From: Variovorax sp. IB41
GTDB taxonomy: Bacteria > Pseudomonadota > Gammaproteobacteria > Burkholderiales > Burkholderiaceae_C
Direction: 5' to 3'
Length of the DNA: 64,000 nt
Assembly (NCBI RefSeq): GCF_016405905.1
Contig: NZ_JAEFCB010000005.1
Coordinates: 186,001 to 250,000, forward strand
A program made the translations under genes and the position numbers. This document shows, one piece after another, positions 26,482 through 35,518 of this stretch. Position 1 is the first letter of the stretch. Each line of letters opens with the position of its first letter. Below the pieces are notes generated by a model. The model ran no database searches and was not told the DNA's origin. It saw only the letters and a program-made list of their open reading frames with translations.

Positions 26482-26745
26482 TAAATTTTCAGCAGATCTG
26501 ATTCTGTACGTACCAGCCTGGAAGATGAACACTCGACAGCACGATGAGAGTGCTTCTGTGGTGCCGGCAGACTGCCCGCCTTTCGACCCATGTCTTGCGT
26601 GCCTTTCGACGCACTTTGCGGATGCCCATTCAGCTCACCGCAAGCGTTTCGTCAGATTGATTTTTCCATATCTTCATCGGCCTATTGAGCTACTCGCCGC
26701 ACTTTGGCACTTCGCCGTCTGTCACCCATTGATGGTTTTTAAATC
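26482..26745. other. Gene-free control region between MocR and the next gene
   Basis: Together with the heptamer region this makes a 368-bp stretch without a gene. I see an AT-richer segment but no strong promoter and no ORF worth calling. Confidence 0.4.
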
Positions 26746-26982
26746 ATGAATTCAATCCCTATCTCTTTTGTTATTTTCAAGATTCTCGTGCTCAGCGTGG
26801 GCATGTATTTAGCCGTCAAGTGGCATTACGATCGGGGACAGAAGGACAAGAATCAAAAGACAGCTGCAGTGGTACTGACATCCATCAAGGTGGGCACAGC
26901 GTTCGTCGCTTCTGCGTTCCTCATGCTGTTCCTCACCTTTGAATTTTGCAATTGGATAGGTCTGGACCTGGCCATGCGGTGA
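26746..26982 (+). CDS. Small two-helix membrane protein, 78 residues
   Basis: Two hydrophobic helices (residues about 6-24, FVIFKILVLSVGMYLAV, and 45-68, KVGTAFVASAFLMLFLTFEF) flank a basic loop with HYDRGQKDKNQK. The N terminus is probably periplasmic by the positive-inside rule. Codon use is AT-richer than surrounding genes, suggesting recent acquisition. No Shine-Dalgarno is obvious. It is divergent from MocR and could be its target. Function unknown. Confidence 0.6.
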   Translation: MNSIPISFVIFKILVLSVGMYLAVKWHYDRGQKDKNQKTAAVVLTSIKVGTAFVASAFLMLFLTFEFCNWIGLDLAMR

Positions 26983-27251
26983 TTGGAATTTTCGGTCGAT
27001 AGCCCGGATGCAATGCGACTAACGGCACGATCATTTCAGAGACGAGCCTCTGCACGACGGCGCGGTATTTGGCTGACTACGAATTGCCTGGGCCGTGATC
27101 TCGGACACGACTCGCCGGAGACGCTGGTCTTCAGAGGCGGCAATGGCGTTGACCCATCGCGTCAGTGTGCGCGTTGGTGGGGCTGGATTTTTCGCTCGCG
27201 CTGGATTGTGTTGATGAAGCGGCTGCAAGGTGAATCCTCTCGGGGAGTCAA

Positions 27252-30200
27252 TCACGGGGCGAGAGAAGTGTCGACTTCCCAGGAAGCGTGCAGACCGTCG
27301 ATGCCGAGTTGACGCTTGCAGACGGTGCGGCCTCCGGCAAGGTCCAGCGCTACTTCCAGCGTCCAGCCTTTGGACTCATCTTCTTCTTTCGCGATGCGGA
27401 CGGTCGCGAAGCCATCTGTGGTGCCTTTGGCGATGGTGGTGACATGACCGTCGATCTGCCGCTGTCCCAATCGCAGGGTCACCGGGCCGTCGAGCCAAAA
27501 GTCCTCGGGCACGGCATTGGCGAAGGGCCAGGGCGCGTACAGACCCGACGAAACGATCGAGATCACCTCGACCGTGCCATGCGCTCCTTGCATCGACAAG
27601 CTGGAGACGCTCGACATGTGGCGATCGCCGGAAAGCAGGATGACCTGGCGCGTGGGCGCATCGCGCAGCAGCTCGAGCAGGTCGAACTGCGACCGCGGAT
27701 ATCCGTTCCAGTCGTCGAGCTCCACGCATTCGGCCGTGGCGCCGAACACGGCACGACGCTGGAGCGGCAGCATGGCCACCGAGGAGGCGATGAACAGGGG
27801 CTGGTCGCCTGGCACGTTGGCCAGCAGCGCCTTCAATTGCACGGCGTCGAATGCCTTGTTGATGAGTGCCTCGGCAACGGGCTTGGCCTTCGCACTGGCA
27901 CGCAACGCCCGCGGCTGCCGAAGGCTGCGGGTGTCCAGCATGAGGAATGGAAAGCCGCCCGCGGCCAGACCGTAACTCAGTGACCCGTTCGCGAGGCCTT
28001 CGCCTTGCCATGTGTGCTGGTTGCTGCGGTATGCGTGAAGCGCTTCCCGCTCCAGGTCCGTCGTCGTCGGCCGAGGCTCCCAACCGTCCTCGACCTCGTG
28101 ATCGTCCAGCATGGGATAGGTCGGGAGCCGGCGGGTCAGGGCGCGCCAGGCCTGAAGCCCGAAGCCTTGCACGTACGCACGGTTCACGTCATCCACGCCG
28201 GCCTGGTAGAGCCCGGCTCGCTCGTCGACATAGACCTGGTCGCCCACGAGCAGGAGCAGTTGCGGGCGGCGGTCCGGGGCTGCCGCATCGATGTGATCGA
28301 CCAGGCGTTTGCACGACGCCTGCGCTGGGTCGCCGTCCAGCAGGCCCGGCGGATACTGGCAGCTGGCGATCGCGAAACTCAGCACCGTGGCCTGATCGAA
28401 AGGCAGCATGGCCGCGCCGATCCATGCCGGGTCGAGCCGGACCACGGCGGCGTCGATGTTCTTCGCGTCGAGGCTGCCTTGCACCGGATCCGGCCGCACG
28501 GTCAGGCGATCCCGGACCTTCCGCTCGATCTCGGGGTCGTCGGGTCCCATGGCGGGCAGGTCGAAGGGGCCGTCGACGATCTTCCACATCGCAACATCGA
28601 TGCTTCGTTGGTCCGGCAAGTCGTTGTGCAGCGTCACCACGGCGAAGCCGTCGTAGTCAGCCAATCGGTCGGGCCGCAGCAGCACCTGCAGCGCTTCGGC
28701 GCGGAGTTTGTCGTTCGTCGTGCTCTCGCCCACCATCTTGTCGAAGCTGAAGTTCCAGTCGCTTGCGACCCGCTTGGCCGGCACGTAGAAGACGGCCAGC
28801 GAGTTCGCGCGCGCTGGCGACGGTGCGATGGCGATCCGGCAACGCAGCCGTGCGGCCGCACCGGCGCCCTTGCGGTCCGCGCGGCCCAGTACGGGTCCCC
28901 GCCATGGCCATTCGGCGCGGTACTCGGGCGGCTCGTCCTGCGTGACGGGCGCAGCGAGGTTCTTGAACTCGTCGAGGAAGCGGACGATGCCAGGGAAGAT
29001 GTCGCGACCTGCGTTCTCGCCGATGAGGCAGTCCTGGTGCCCATACTCGGCCAGCACCATCAGCTGCTGGCGGCGGCTCGTGCTGAATCGCAGCAGATCG
29101 CCGGGCGTCGTCGGTGGTTGCTCGCGCCAGTCCTTCTTCTTGGAGAAGACTCCGCGCAGCAGGACGAAGCTGTCCCAGGCACCTTTCCAGTCGAAGACGG
29201 CGTTCTGCCTTCCATGAACGAGCAGCACCGGGAATGCGAACTGCCTGGCCAGGGACTCTTGCGTGACCACCGTGTTCATGCCCTCGGCGTCGGTGAGCAA
29301 CTGCTCGCGGGCGAAGTGACTCACCTGCGCGAGTCCCTTGACCGTGACCCACCCGTAGATGTCGGCCAGCGATCGCAGCGTCTTGGGGCCGATGTTCTTC
29401 AGGCGCATCGTCTGGCCGAAGATGCCGTCGGCGCGGTGGCGCACGGCAGCGAATTCCGATGCATCGACGGTGGGGTTCGCGTGCGCGTCGCCATCGCCGT
29501 CGGGGTACGGAAAAGTCGTCAGCACGGCGTCGACCAGGAAGGTTGCGGGCGAGCGCTCCGCGGCCACATCGAACTGCTCGACGCCGATGAACTGCTGCAG
29601 GTAGCTGGCCAGGTAGCCGCGGAACCGGTTCATCGGGCTTGCGCGCAGCAGGGGCCCTACCTGCGACAGAACCACCGCCCCGATCGATTCGTGCAGCGTC
29701 CGGTTGCGCAGGCTCTCGACGCAGAACATGGCGGACCCGATGCAATGCGCCACGACATCGACACGGGCGTCTTTCGAATCCCGCCTGACTTGCGCGATGG
29801 CCGCTGGGATGTCCAGCTTCGCGACTTCCTCGAAGGGCCAGTACGTGCGCTGCTCCAGGCCGATGCTCGTGCGCAGGTCCAGCACCCACACATGCCGGCG
29901 CGCCTCCAGCAGCGTCTGCACCAGATTGCGAGGGATGCTCGGATGGGCGAAGGTCGAGCCGCTCGCGCCGTAGCCATGGATCAGGAGCACGGGCCTGAGG
30001 GCGGCATCGGGCGATTCCGGCATTTCGGGTGTGTAGTGCGCCAGCTGGCAGCGTGGCGGGGGTTCGCTGCCGCCCGGAGTCGGGGCCGGGGCCGGGGCTG
30101 GGGCTGGGGCTGGGTTGGGGGCGTCGTGCACGTCGCTCACGTCGGGGATGACCGCGCCGACCTTTCCGGGTTTGCGCCCGTCCGATTTGGGCTGGTCGGG

Positions 30201-32771
30201 CAGCGGGGGAGGGAGGAAGTTCACCAGATGGATCCGGAGGATCACGCGCAGCAGCCACAGGGCGAGCTCGGCGAGGTCGCCCAGGGCATTGGGTGCATCC
30301 TGTTGCTTGGAGATGGTGAGCAACGGCTTCATCTGCTCGACGAAGTAGTCGAGGTCTACATGCAGGCGTCCCAGGTGTGCCATGTGCCCCAGGGAGCCAC
30401 GACCGTGAAGTTGAAGCTCGCCCTCGCTGAGCTGGCGCCATGGATTGCCGCGGTCGCCGGCGATGAGTTCCAGGCGCTTGGTCAACTCGAGCGTCTGGCC
30501 TGGTTGGAGCGGCGCCAGCGGTGATGCCGCGACGACCGTCCAGGTGTAACGGAGCAACCGGACTTCCCCGAAATGCGAAGCGAGCCGCCGTAGCAATGTG
30601 CGGGTGCAGATCGTTTCGTTCAGATCGAAATCGAGCGCGGCCTTGACCTTGTCTCGGACCAGATCCTTCACGCGCCGCACGCGCTGTCTCGGCAGCGATG
30701 CCTCGCGCGGGAGCAGCGACACGGTGCCTTCGCATCGCATCGTCGTGGACTTGCCGTCTGCTGTGGTGAGCCGAAGCTCGACCGAGGGCTGGACGAGGCG
30801 TCTTCGAAGGTGCCGCAGGTCTTGGATGTCTGCGGGCGCGAAGGCCACGTCTGCCTCCAATGCGAAGGGGGTCTTGTCGATCACGATGTCGCCGCACAGG
30901 CGCTCGACGATGGTCACGCTGGTCGGCTTGGGAGGGGACGCCTGCGACCTGTCCCGACGTGCAGGACGTGGCACAGGCTGCAGGACGGTGCTGCCGCGCA
31001 GGCGCAGCTTCCAGCTCTTGGCGAGGACCGGCAGGGCACGCTCCGCAAGCGCTGCGATCGTCAATGCGGGGTTGATGCCCAATGAGGTCGGCACGATCGA
31101 GCCGTCCAGCACGGCCAGGCCGTCCACGTAGGTCGATGCGCTGCCGGTCTCCGCATACACCCGGCCGTGTGAATCGACGACACCGTCGCCTCCGGGTTCG
31201 CTCATCGGGCAGCCTCCCAGCGGATGCACGGTGGTCGCCCCGAGTCTCAGATCGCCCAGTTCCCCGAGCTCTGGCAGCGGCTTCCACAGCGGGTTGGGCA
31301 GGACTCTGCCGCCCAGGCCTCCCAATCCCCGATGCGCCTCCCGCAAGGCAGCCATCTGCTGTTCGAACACGGCGGCCTGGGCGACGTTTCCCCAATCGAT
31401 CCGCGTACGGCCGTCGGTGAGCAGATCGTCGTTCGCGGCCAGCGCGATCTTTCCTTGTGCACCGTCGTCGCCCATCATCCCGTACACCGAGGTGTGGTCC
31501 AGCGCATGGTCGTTCACCGCCATCGGGTCGATGCCGCCGGCATGTTCGTCGTGGGTCGTTCCATCGAATTCCGGCAGCGAATGGAGGGCGTCCATCGTCG
31601 TGACGACCTCCCCGAAAAGCCGCCGCAGCGGCGCCGGTATGCCGAATTCCTCGATGACGATTGGAAGGCCCGTCGTCGCCTTGCGCAGCAGGCCGGTGAT
31701 GGTGGGGCCGACGTCGCGATCTTTCGGGGGCTCGCTTTCCATCGCGCTCGCGTGCGCGGGCCTGTTCTGGCGGTGCGCCACGGCGATGAGGTCGCCGTTG
31801 GTGGAAAAGCGTGTCCCCAGGCCGTCCGCGCGGATGGGCAGTCCCGCCGATTGCGAGCGCAGCAGGAATTCGGTGGACCCCAGGGCGCCCGCGGCAAGGA
31901 TGACGTGGCGCGCGCGCACGGTGTAAGGCCGGTCGCGATCGGCGCGTGTCTTGGCCGTGTCGGTGAGGAAGAAGTCCACCGCGTAGCCGTTCGGCACGGT
32001 CATGAGCCGGTGTGCCGTGGCGCCGCAGAAGAGGCGGGCTCCGTTGGCCTGTGCGAGGGCCAGGTAGTTGGTGTCCAGGGACTTCTTCGCGCGGTGATTG
32101 CAGCCTGTCACGCAATCACCGCACCTCAGGCACGCATGCATGTCGACGCCCGCTGGCGTAGTGCCTCCTCCGAAGTCGATGGCCAGCCAGGCCTTGCGGC
32201 GCTCGTACGCCACCATCTGGTGCCCGGCGCGCAACAGCGAATCGAGCTTCGGCACGCTGCCGGGCATCTGCTCGGGTGCCAGCATCGTCTTCGCGGCGCG
32301 GTACCCGTTCTCGAGCGCGCCGACCCGAAAATCCTTGGGCCAGTGCGGGTCCATGAAGGCATCCGCCGAGGGCTCCTCCATGACGGCCGCGTTGATGAGC
32401 GAGCCGCCGCCGAGCCCGTTGCCGAGCACGACGTTGACGTTGCCCAGGCGCAGGTCGAAGAGGCCCGTGGGGCGGCCGCGGGCGGGGCTTCCGTCCTGTT
32501 TGGAGAAGCGCACGTGGCCGGGCATCTCGGCGAAGGTGCCCGGAAACTCTCCCGGAAGGTACTCGTTGCCGCGCTCCAGCACATAGACCCGGATCGCTTC
32601 GCCGCTGGCTTCGGAAGTGGCGCCTGCCAGTCGGGCGGCCGCGACCGCGCCACCGTAACCGCTGCCGATGATCAGCACGTCGCAGTGGAAGGCCGTGGGG
32701 TCCTGTTCGATGTCCTCGATCAGCACCTCGGCGCCGGAGGACAACCAACGGTCGTGGGCTTGTACGGTCAT
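27252..32771 (-). CDS. Three-module enzyme: GMC oxidoreductase, Cys-nucleophile alpha/beta hydrolase, PhoD-like phosphatase
   Basis: 1,839 residues in one uninterrupted frame. Residues about 30-585 are a GMC (cholesterol oxidase-like) flavoprotein: FAD-binding VLIIGSGYGGAVAAARLA, HPLGGCPMS and GINPALTIAALAERA. They include an iron-sulfur-like cluster CLRCGDCVTGC (214-224). Residues about 600-860 are an unassigned beta-rich region. After a Pro-Ala linker (APAPAPAPTP, about 890-900), residues about 925-1270 are an alpha/beta hydrolase (LLIHGYGASG) whose nucleophile elbow reads AHCIGS, with Cys in place of Ser as in PHA synthases. Residues about 1460-1830 are PhoD-like metallophosphatase (GDQVYVDE, LDDHEVEDGW, LSGDRHMSS). 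No signal peptide. It lies 36 bp after the sensor kinase gene, probably in one operon. Confidence 0.85.
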   Translation of the reverse strand: MTVQAHDRWLSSGAEVLIEDIEQDPTAFHCDVLIIGSGYGGAVAAARLAGATSEASGEAIRVYVLERGNEYLPGEFPGTFAEMPGHVRFSKQDGSPARGRPTGLFDLRLGNVNVVLGNGLGGGSLINAAVMEEPSADAFMDPHWPKDFRVGALENGYRAAKTMLAPEQMPGSVPKLDSLLRAGHQMVAYERRKAWLAIDFGGGTTPAGVDMHACLRCGDCVTGCNHRAKKSLDTNYLALAQANGARLFCGATAHRLMTVPNGYAVDFFLTDTAKTRADRDRPYTVRARHVILAAGALGSTEFLLRSQSAGLPIRADGLGTRFSTNGDLIAVAHRQNRPAHASAMESEPPKDRDVGPTITGLLRKATTGLPIVIEEFGIPAPLRRLFGEVVTTMDALHSLPEFDGTTHDEHAGGIDPMAVNDHALDHTSVYGMMGDDGAQGKIALAANDDLLTDGRTRIDWGNVAQAAVFEQQMAALREAHRGLGGLGGRVLPNPLWKPLPELGELGDLRLGATTVHPLGGCPMSEPGGDGVVDSHGRVYAETGSASTYVDGLAVLDGSIVPTSLGINPALTIAALAERALPVLAKSWKLRLRGSTVLQPVPRPARRDRSQASPPKPTSVTIVERLCGDIVIDKTPFALEADVAFAPADIQDLRHLRRRLVQPSVELRLTTADGKSTTMRCEGTVSLLPREASLPRQRVRRVKDLVRDKVKAALDFDLNETICTRTLLRRLASHFGEVRLLRYTWTVVAASPLAPLQPGQTLELTKRLELIAGDRGNPWRQLSEGELQLHGRGSLGHMAHLGRLHVDLDYFVEQMKPLLTISKQQDAPNALGDLAELALWLLRVILRIHLVNFLPPPLPDQPKSDGRKPGKVGAVIPDVSDVHDAPNPAPAPAPAPAPTPGGSEPPPRCQLAHYTPEMPESPDAALRPVLLIHGYGASGSTFAHPSIPRNLVQTLLEARRHVWVLDLRTSIGLEQRTYWPFEEVAKLDIPAAIAQVRRDSKDARVDVVAHCIGSAMFCVESLRNRTLHESIGAVVLSQVGPLLRASPMNRFRGYLASYLQQFIGVEQFDVAAERSPATFLVDAVLTTFPYPDGDGDAHANPTVDASEFAAVRHRADGIFGQTMRLKNIGPKTLRSLADIYGWVTVKGLAQVSHFAREQLLTDAEGMNTVVTQESLARQFAFPVLLVHGRQNAVFDWKGAWDSFVLLRGVFSKKKDWREQPPTTPGDLLRFSTSRRQQLMVLAEYGHQDCLIGENAGRDIFPGIVRFLDEFKNLAAPVTQDEPPEYRAEWPWRGPVLGRADRKGAGAAARLRCRIAIAPSPARANSLAVFYVPAKRVASDWNFSFDKMVGESTTNDKLRAEALQVLLRPDRLADYDGFAVVTLHNDLPDQRSIDVAMWKIVDGPFDLPAMGPDDPEIERKVRDRLTVRPDPVQGSLDAKNIDAAVVRLDPAWIGAAMLPFDQATVLSFAIASCQYPPGLLDGDPAQASCKRLVDHIDAAAPDRRPQLLLLVGDQVYVDERAGLYQAGVDDVNRAYVQGFGLQAWRALTRRLPTYPMLDDHEVEDGWEPRPTTTDLEREALHAYRSNQHTWQGEGLANGSLSYGLAAGGFPFLMLDTRSLRQPRALRASAKAKPVAEALINKAFDAVQLKALLANVPGDQPLFIASSVAMLPLQRRAVFGATAECVELDDWNGYPRSQFDLLELLRDAPTRQVILLSGDRHMSSVSSLSMQGAHGTVEVISIVSSGLYAPWPFANAVPEDFWLDGPVTLRLGQRQIDGHVTTIAKGTTDGFATVRIAKEEDESKGWTLEVALDLAGGRTVCKRQLGIDGLHASWEVDTSLAP

Positions 32772-32807
32772 CGCAGGCTCCTTGCCGGCACATGCGCCGG
32801 CGGTTGT

Positions 32808-34571
32808 TCACTGTCTGGCGGAGATCGCCGCGGCGAGGGCGCCGCCCAGGGTGGGTGAGTCCACCGGTTTGCGCAGCAGCAGCAATCCTTGCCGGTCTGC
32901 GGCGGTGACCAGCGCCTCGTCGCGATCGGCACTGACCATCACCACGGCCAGGTCGGGTTGCGCATCGCGAAGGCGCGCGATGGCCGCAAATCCGTCGGCA
33001 CCGTTGCCGAGGCGGAAATCGATCACGGCGGCATCGCATGGGCTGCTGTGAATCGCATCGGTGGCTTCATCGAGGGTGGATGCGGCGAACGCGCGGCATC
33101 CCATGGCGCCCAGGGCGTTGACGTAGGCGCCGCGCACCATCGCATCGTCGTCCAGCACCAGGACTCGTCGTCCCGCCAGGCTCCAGCGCAACTCGGGTAC
33201 GTCGTCGAGGTCGTGTGTTGCGTCAGCCAGGGGCAGGGTGATCCGGAAGGTGCTGCCCACGCCCGGGGTCGAGTCCAGGTGGATCGGTACCTGCAGCAGT
33301 TCGGCCATGCGCCGCACGATGCCCAGGCCGAGGCCATGGCCTGCTGGCGCCGGTGTGCCCGCGCGCTGCAAACGAACCAGGTCCTCGAAGATCACGGCGT
33401 GGTGCTCGGTCGCGATGCCCAGGCCCGTGTCGCGGATGGCGATCTCTACATCGGCTGTGCGGGCTGAAGCGGTCAGGTCGACACGGCCGCCGCGCGGCGT
33501 GAACTTGATCGCGTTGTCGACCAGGTTGGCCAGGATGCGCCGCAGCAGGTCGGGGTCGGACACGACGGCGATGCCGTCGGGGCATTGCAGGGCGAGGCCC
33601 ACGCCCTCGTCGTGTGCGCGGGCGTTGAAGCTCGCCGTTATCGCGGTGAGCAGCCGATCCAGTTGCACGCGGCGCGGCTGCGCGAGCACGACGCCGGCGT
33701 CCAGCTTGGAGACATCGAGCAGGGCGTCGAGCATGGAGCACAACTGCGCGAGGCTCGCGTCCAGCACGTCGGATACCTCGCGCGCCTCCTGGCCCATGGA
33801 GAGGCCGCGCAGGGCTCCTGCGTTGAGGGTAAGGGCTTGCAGGGGCTGCCTCAGGTCGTGACTTGCGGCCGCGAGGAATCTGCTCTTGTCGTGGTTGGCC
33901 TTGACCGCGGTGTCGCGTGCGATGGCCAGCTGTGCGCGTTCGTGCTCGAGGCTTTTGGCCAACTCCTCGTTCTCCTGGCGGATGAGGAAGGATTCCTCGA
34001 AGGTCTGCAGGTTGCGCCGGGCGAAGCGGATCTGCACGCCGAAGAACATCAGCACCAATGCCGCGACACCCAGGCCCAGCCAGGTGCCCGAGAGCAGCCA
34101 CATGAATGCGGTGGGAACGAACAGAAAGCCCGCGTAGGCGAGGAATGCGCGCATCACGGTCGAACTGGTCGACACGGCGCCCGCGCCCCATGACACCAGG
34201 ATCATGGTGAGGACTGCATCGAGCAGGGGTTCCAGCCATCCCATGAACAGCGCCGCGGAGCCGTTGCAGGCACCGATGAGGAGGTTCCAGCGCACGACTG
34301 CCGTGAGCCGGCGGCGAATGGGGCGCTTGCGATCGGCGACCAGTCGTGCGAGGGCTTTGGCGCGCACTTCGCGGCTGACGATGACGGCCGTCACCCACGC
34401 GAGCGCGGCGATCGGATGCACGGAGTTCCAGACGATGGCAACGACGATGGTGGCCGTGAGGACGATCTGCCAGCGCAGGCCCAGGGCCTGCTCCGCCACC
34501 ACCTGCAGCCGCCTCTCGTCGAGCTCCAGTGCAGCGGAGGCCGACACGGACGGGGCCGCAGCGGCGTTCAT
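32808..34571 (-). CDS. Hybrid sensor histidine kinase with C-terminal receiver
   Basis: 587 residues. About five to six membrane helices occupy residues 30-180. A coiled coil leads to a HisKA domain with the phospho-acceptor H238 in AAASHDLRQPLQ, then an ATPase domain with the N box (LVDNAIKF) and G boxes (DTGLGI, GHGLGLGIVRR). A receiver domain follows from about 468, with acidic pair LDDD and phospho-acceptor D518 (AVIDFRLG). The ATG overlaps the stop of the upstream response regulator (ATGA), so the two are translationally coupled. It is followed 36 bp later by the three-module enzyme. The signal is unknown; no periplasmic sensor domain is apparent. Confidence 0.9.
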   Translation of the reverse strand: MNAAAAPSVSASAALELDERRLQVVAEQALGLRWQIVLTATIVVAIVWNSVHPIAALAWVTAVIVSREVRAKALARLVADRKRPIRRRLTAVVRWNLLIGACNGSAALFMGWLEPLLDAVLTMILVSWGAGAVSTSSTVMRAFLAYAGFLFVPTAFMWLLSGTWLGLGVAALVLMFFGVQIRFARRNLQTFEESFLIRQENEELAKSLEHERAQLAIARDTAVKANHDKSRFLAAASHDLRQPLQALTLNAGALRGLSMGQEAREVSDVLDASLAQLCSMLDALLDVSKLDAGVVLAQPRRVQLDRLLTAITASFNARAHDEGVGLALQCPDGIAVVSDPDLLRRILANLVDNAIKFTPRGGRVDLTASARTADVEIAIRDTGLGIATEHHAVIFEDLVRLQRAGTPAPAGHGLGLGIVRRMAELLQVPIHLDSTPGVGSTFRITLPLADATHDLDDVPELRWSLAGRRVLVLDDDAMVRGAYVNALGAMGCRAFAASTLDEATDAIHSSPCDAAVIDFRLGNGADGFAAIARLRDAQPDLAVVMVSADRDEALVTAADRQGLLLLRKPVDSPTLGGALAAAISARQ

Positions 34572-35251
34572 GGGTTGTCCAGTGCGGCGGCGGCCTGGGC
34601 ATCGAACACGCGGCACAGCGCATCGGTGCGGTTGCGCGCACCCAGGGCGCGGTAGACCATGGACAGGTGCACTTTCACGGTGCCCTCGGCGATCTGCAGC
34701 TGGCGTGCGATCAGCTTGACCGGGGTGCCGCGGATGGCCAGTGCGAGGACCTGGCGCTGGCGGGGCGACAGCTCGACGCGAAGGAAGCGGGCGAGATCCT
34801 CGCGGGGGAGCTCATCGGCTTGCCGGGCGCGTGTGACGTCGTCCGAAAGGACGAACTCCGCGGGCAGGTAGATGCGGTGACGCAGCACTACGCGCAGGGC
34901 CGCTTCCATGTCTTGGAGCCGGTAGGACTTCGGGATGAAGCCGGCGGCGCCGGCTTCGATGATTTCTCGCACCCGCGCCGGTGTCGTCTCCGCCGACTGC
35001 ATGCACACGGGGGTGCCTTCGAAGTGGGTTCTGACCGCCCGCAGTGCCTCCAGGCCGGACACCGTGGGGAGGTGGTAGTCCAGGAGGATCAGGTCGAAAT
35101 CCGCTGCATCGAACCGGCAGGCTGTCTCGACGTCGCGCACGGCCTGAAAGGCGAAGGGCTCGTCGGGTGCGAGATCGGCAGCGACCTGCTCCAGCAGCCG
35201 GCTGGTGCCGTTCCACACGATCTCATGGTCATCCACCAGCAGTATTCGCAT
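34568..35251 (-). CDS. LuxR/FixJ-type response regulator
   Basis: 227 residues. Receiver domain with MRILLVDDHE, phospho-acceptor D58 (DLILLDYHLP) and Lys in GFIPKSYRLQD. The C-terminal LuxR helix-turn-helix (LSPRQRQVLALAIRGTPVKL, then EGTVKVHLSMVYRALGARNR) spans about 160-215. First gene of the operon RR-kinase-enzyme. It is divergent from a secreted EDSGS-repeat protein across 267 bp that contain two CCTAGG palindromes, likely binding sites for this regulator. Confidence 0.92.
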   Translation of the reverse strand: MRILLVDDHEIVWNGTSRLLEQVAADLAPDEPFAFQAVRDVETACRFDAADFDLILLDYHLPTVSGLEALRAVRTHFEGTPVCMQSAETTPARVREIIEAGAAGFIPKSYRLQDMEAALRVVLRHRIYLPAEFVLSDDVTRARQADELPREDLARFLRVELSPRQRQVLALAIRGTPVKLIARQLQIAEGTVKVHLSMVYRALGARNRTDALCRVFDAQAAAALDNP

Positions 35252-35326
35252 GACTCACTCCTGCGACAGCGGGGATGCAGGCTAGCCCAAGGACTTCTGA
35301 AAAGCGAGAACTTCCGACTAAACCTT

Positions 35327-35374
35327 CGGCCTAGGCCGGGCGGTGCAGCCTGGTCGATGGAGGGGCCTAGGTCG
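35327..35374. promoter_or_regulatory. Paired CCTAGG palindromes, candidate response-regulator sites
   Basis: A perfect 12-bp palindrome CGGCCTAGGCCG (35327-35338) and a near copy GGCCTAGGTCG (35364-35374) have centres about 36 bp apart in the divergent promoter region. Spacing and symmetry fit paired dimer sites of a LuxR-type regulator. The link is inference. Confidence 0.5.
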
Positions 35375-35518
35375 TTTCCAGGCCCAGCGTGCAATGGCGG
35401 GTTGGCGCTGCGCTTGAGACAGTTCTTCCCATGCCGAGACGATCGGTTGACAGCAGTGAGGACGTCGGCGCCCACCGCATCTGCTGTCTTCACCATGGGG
35501 TGCCGCCAGGAGTGAATC

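Noticed and set aside
28005-32115. Several open frames of 500-1,150 codons overlapping the fusion enzyme in other frames
   Set aside because: They lack motifs and ribosome sites and lie fully inside a gene with clear domains in order.
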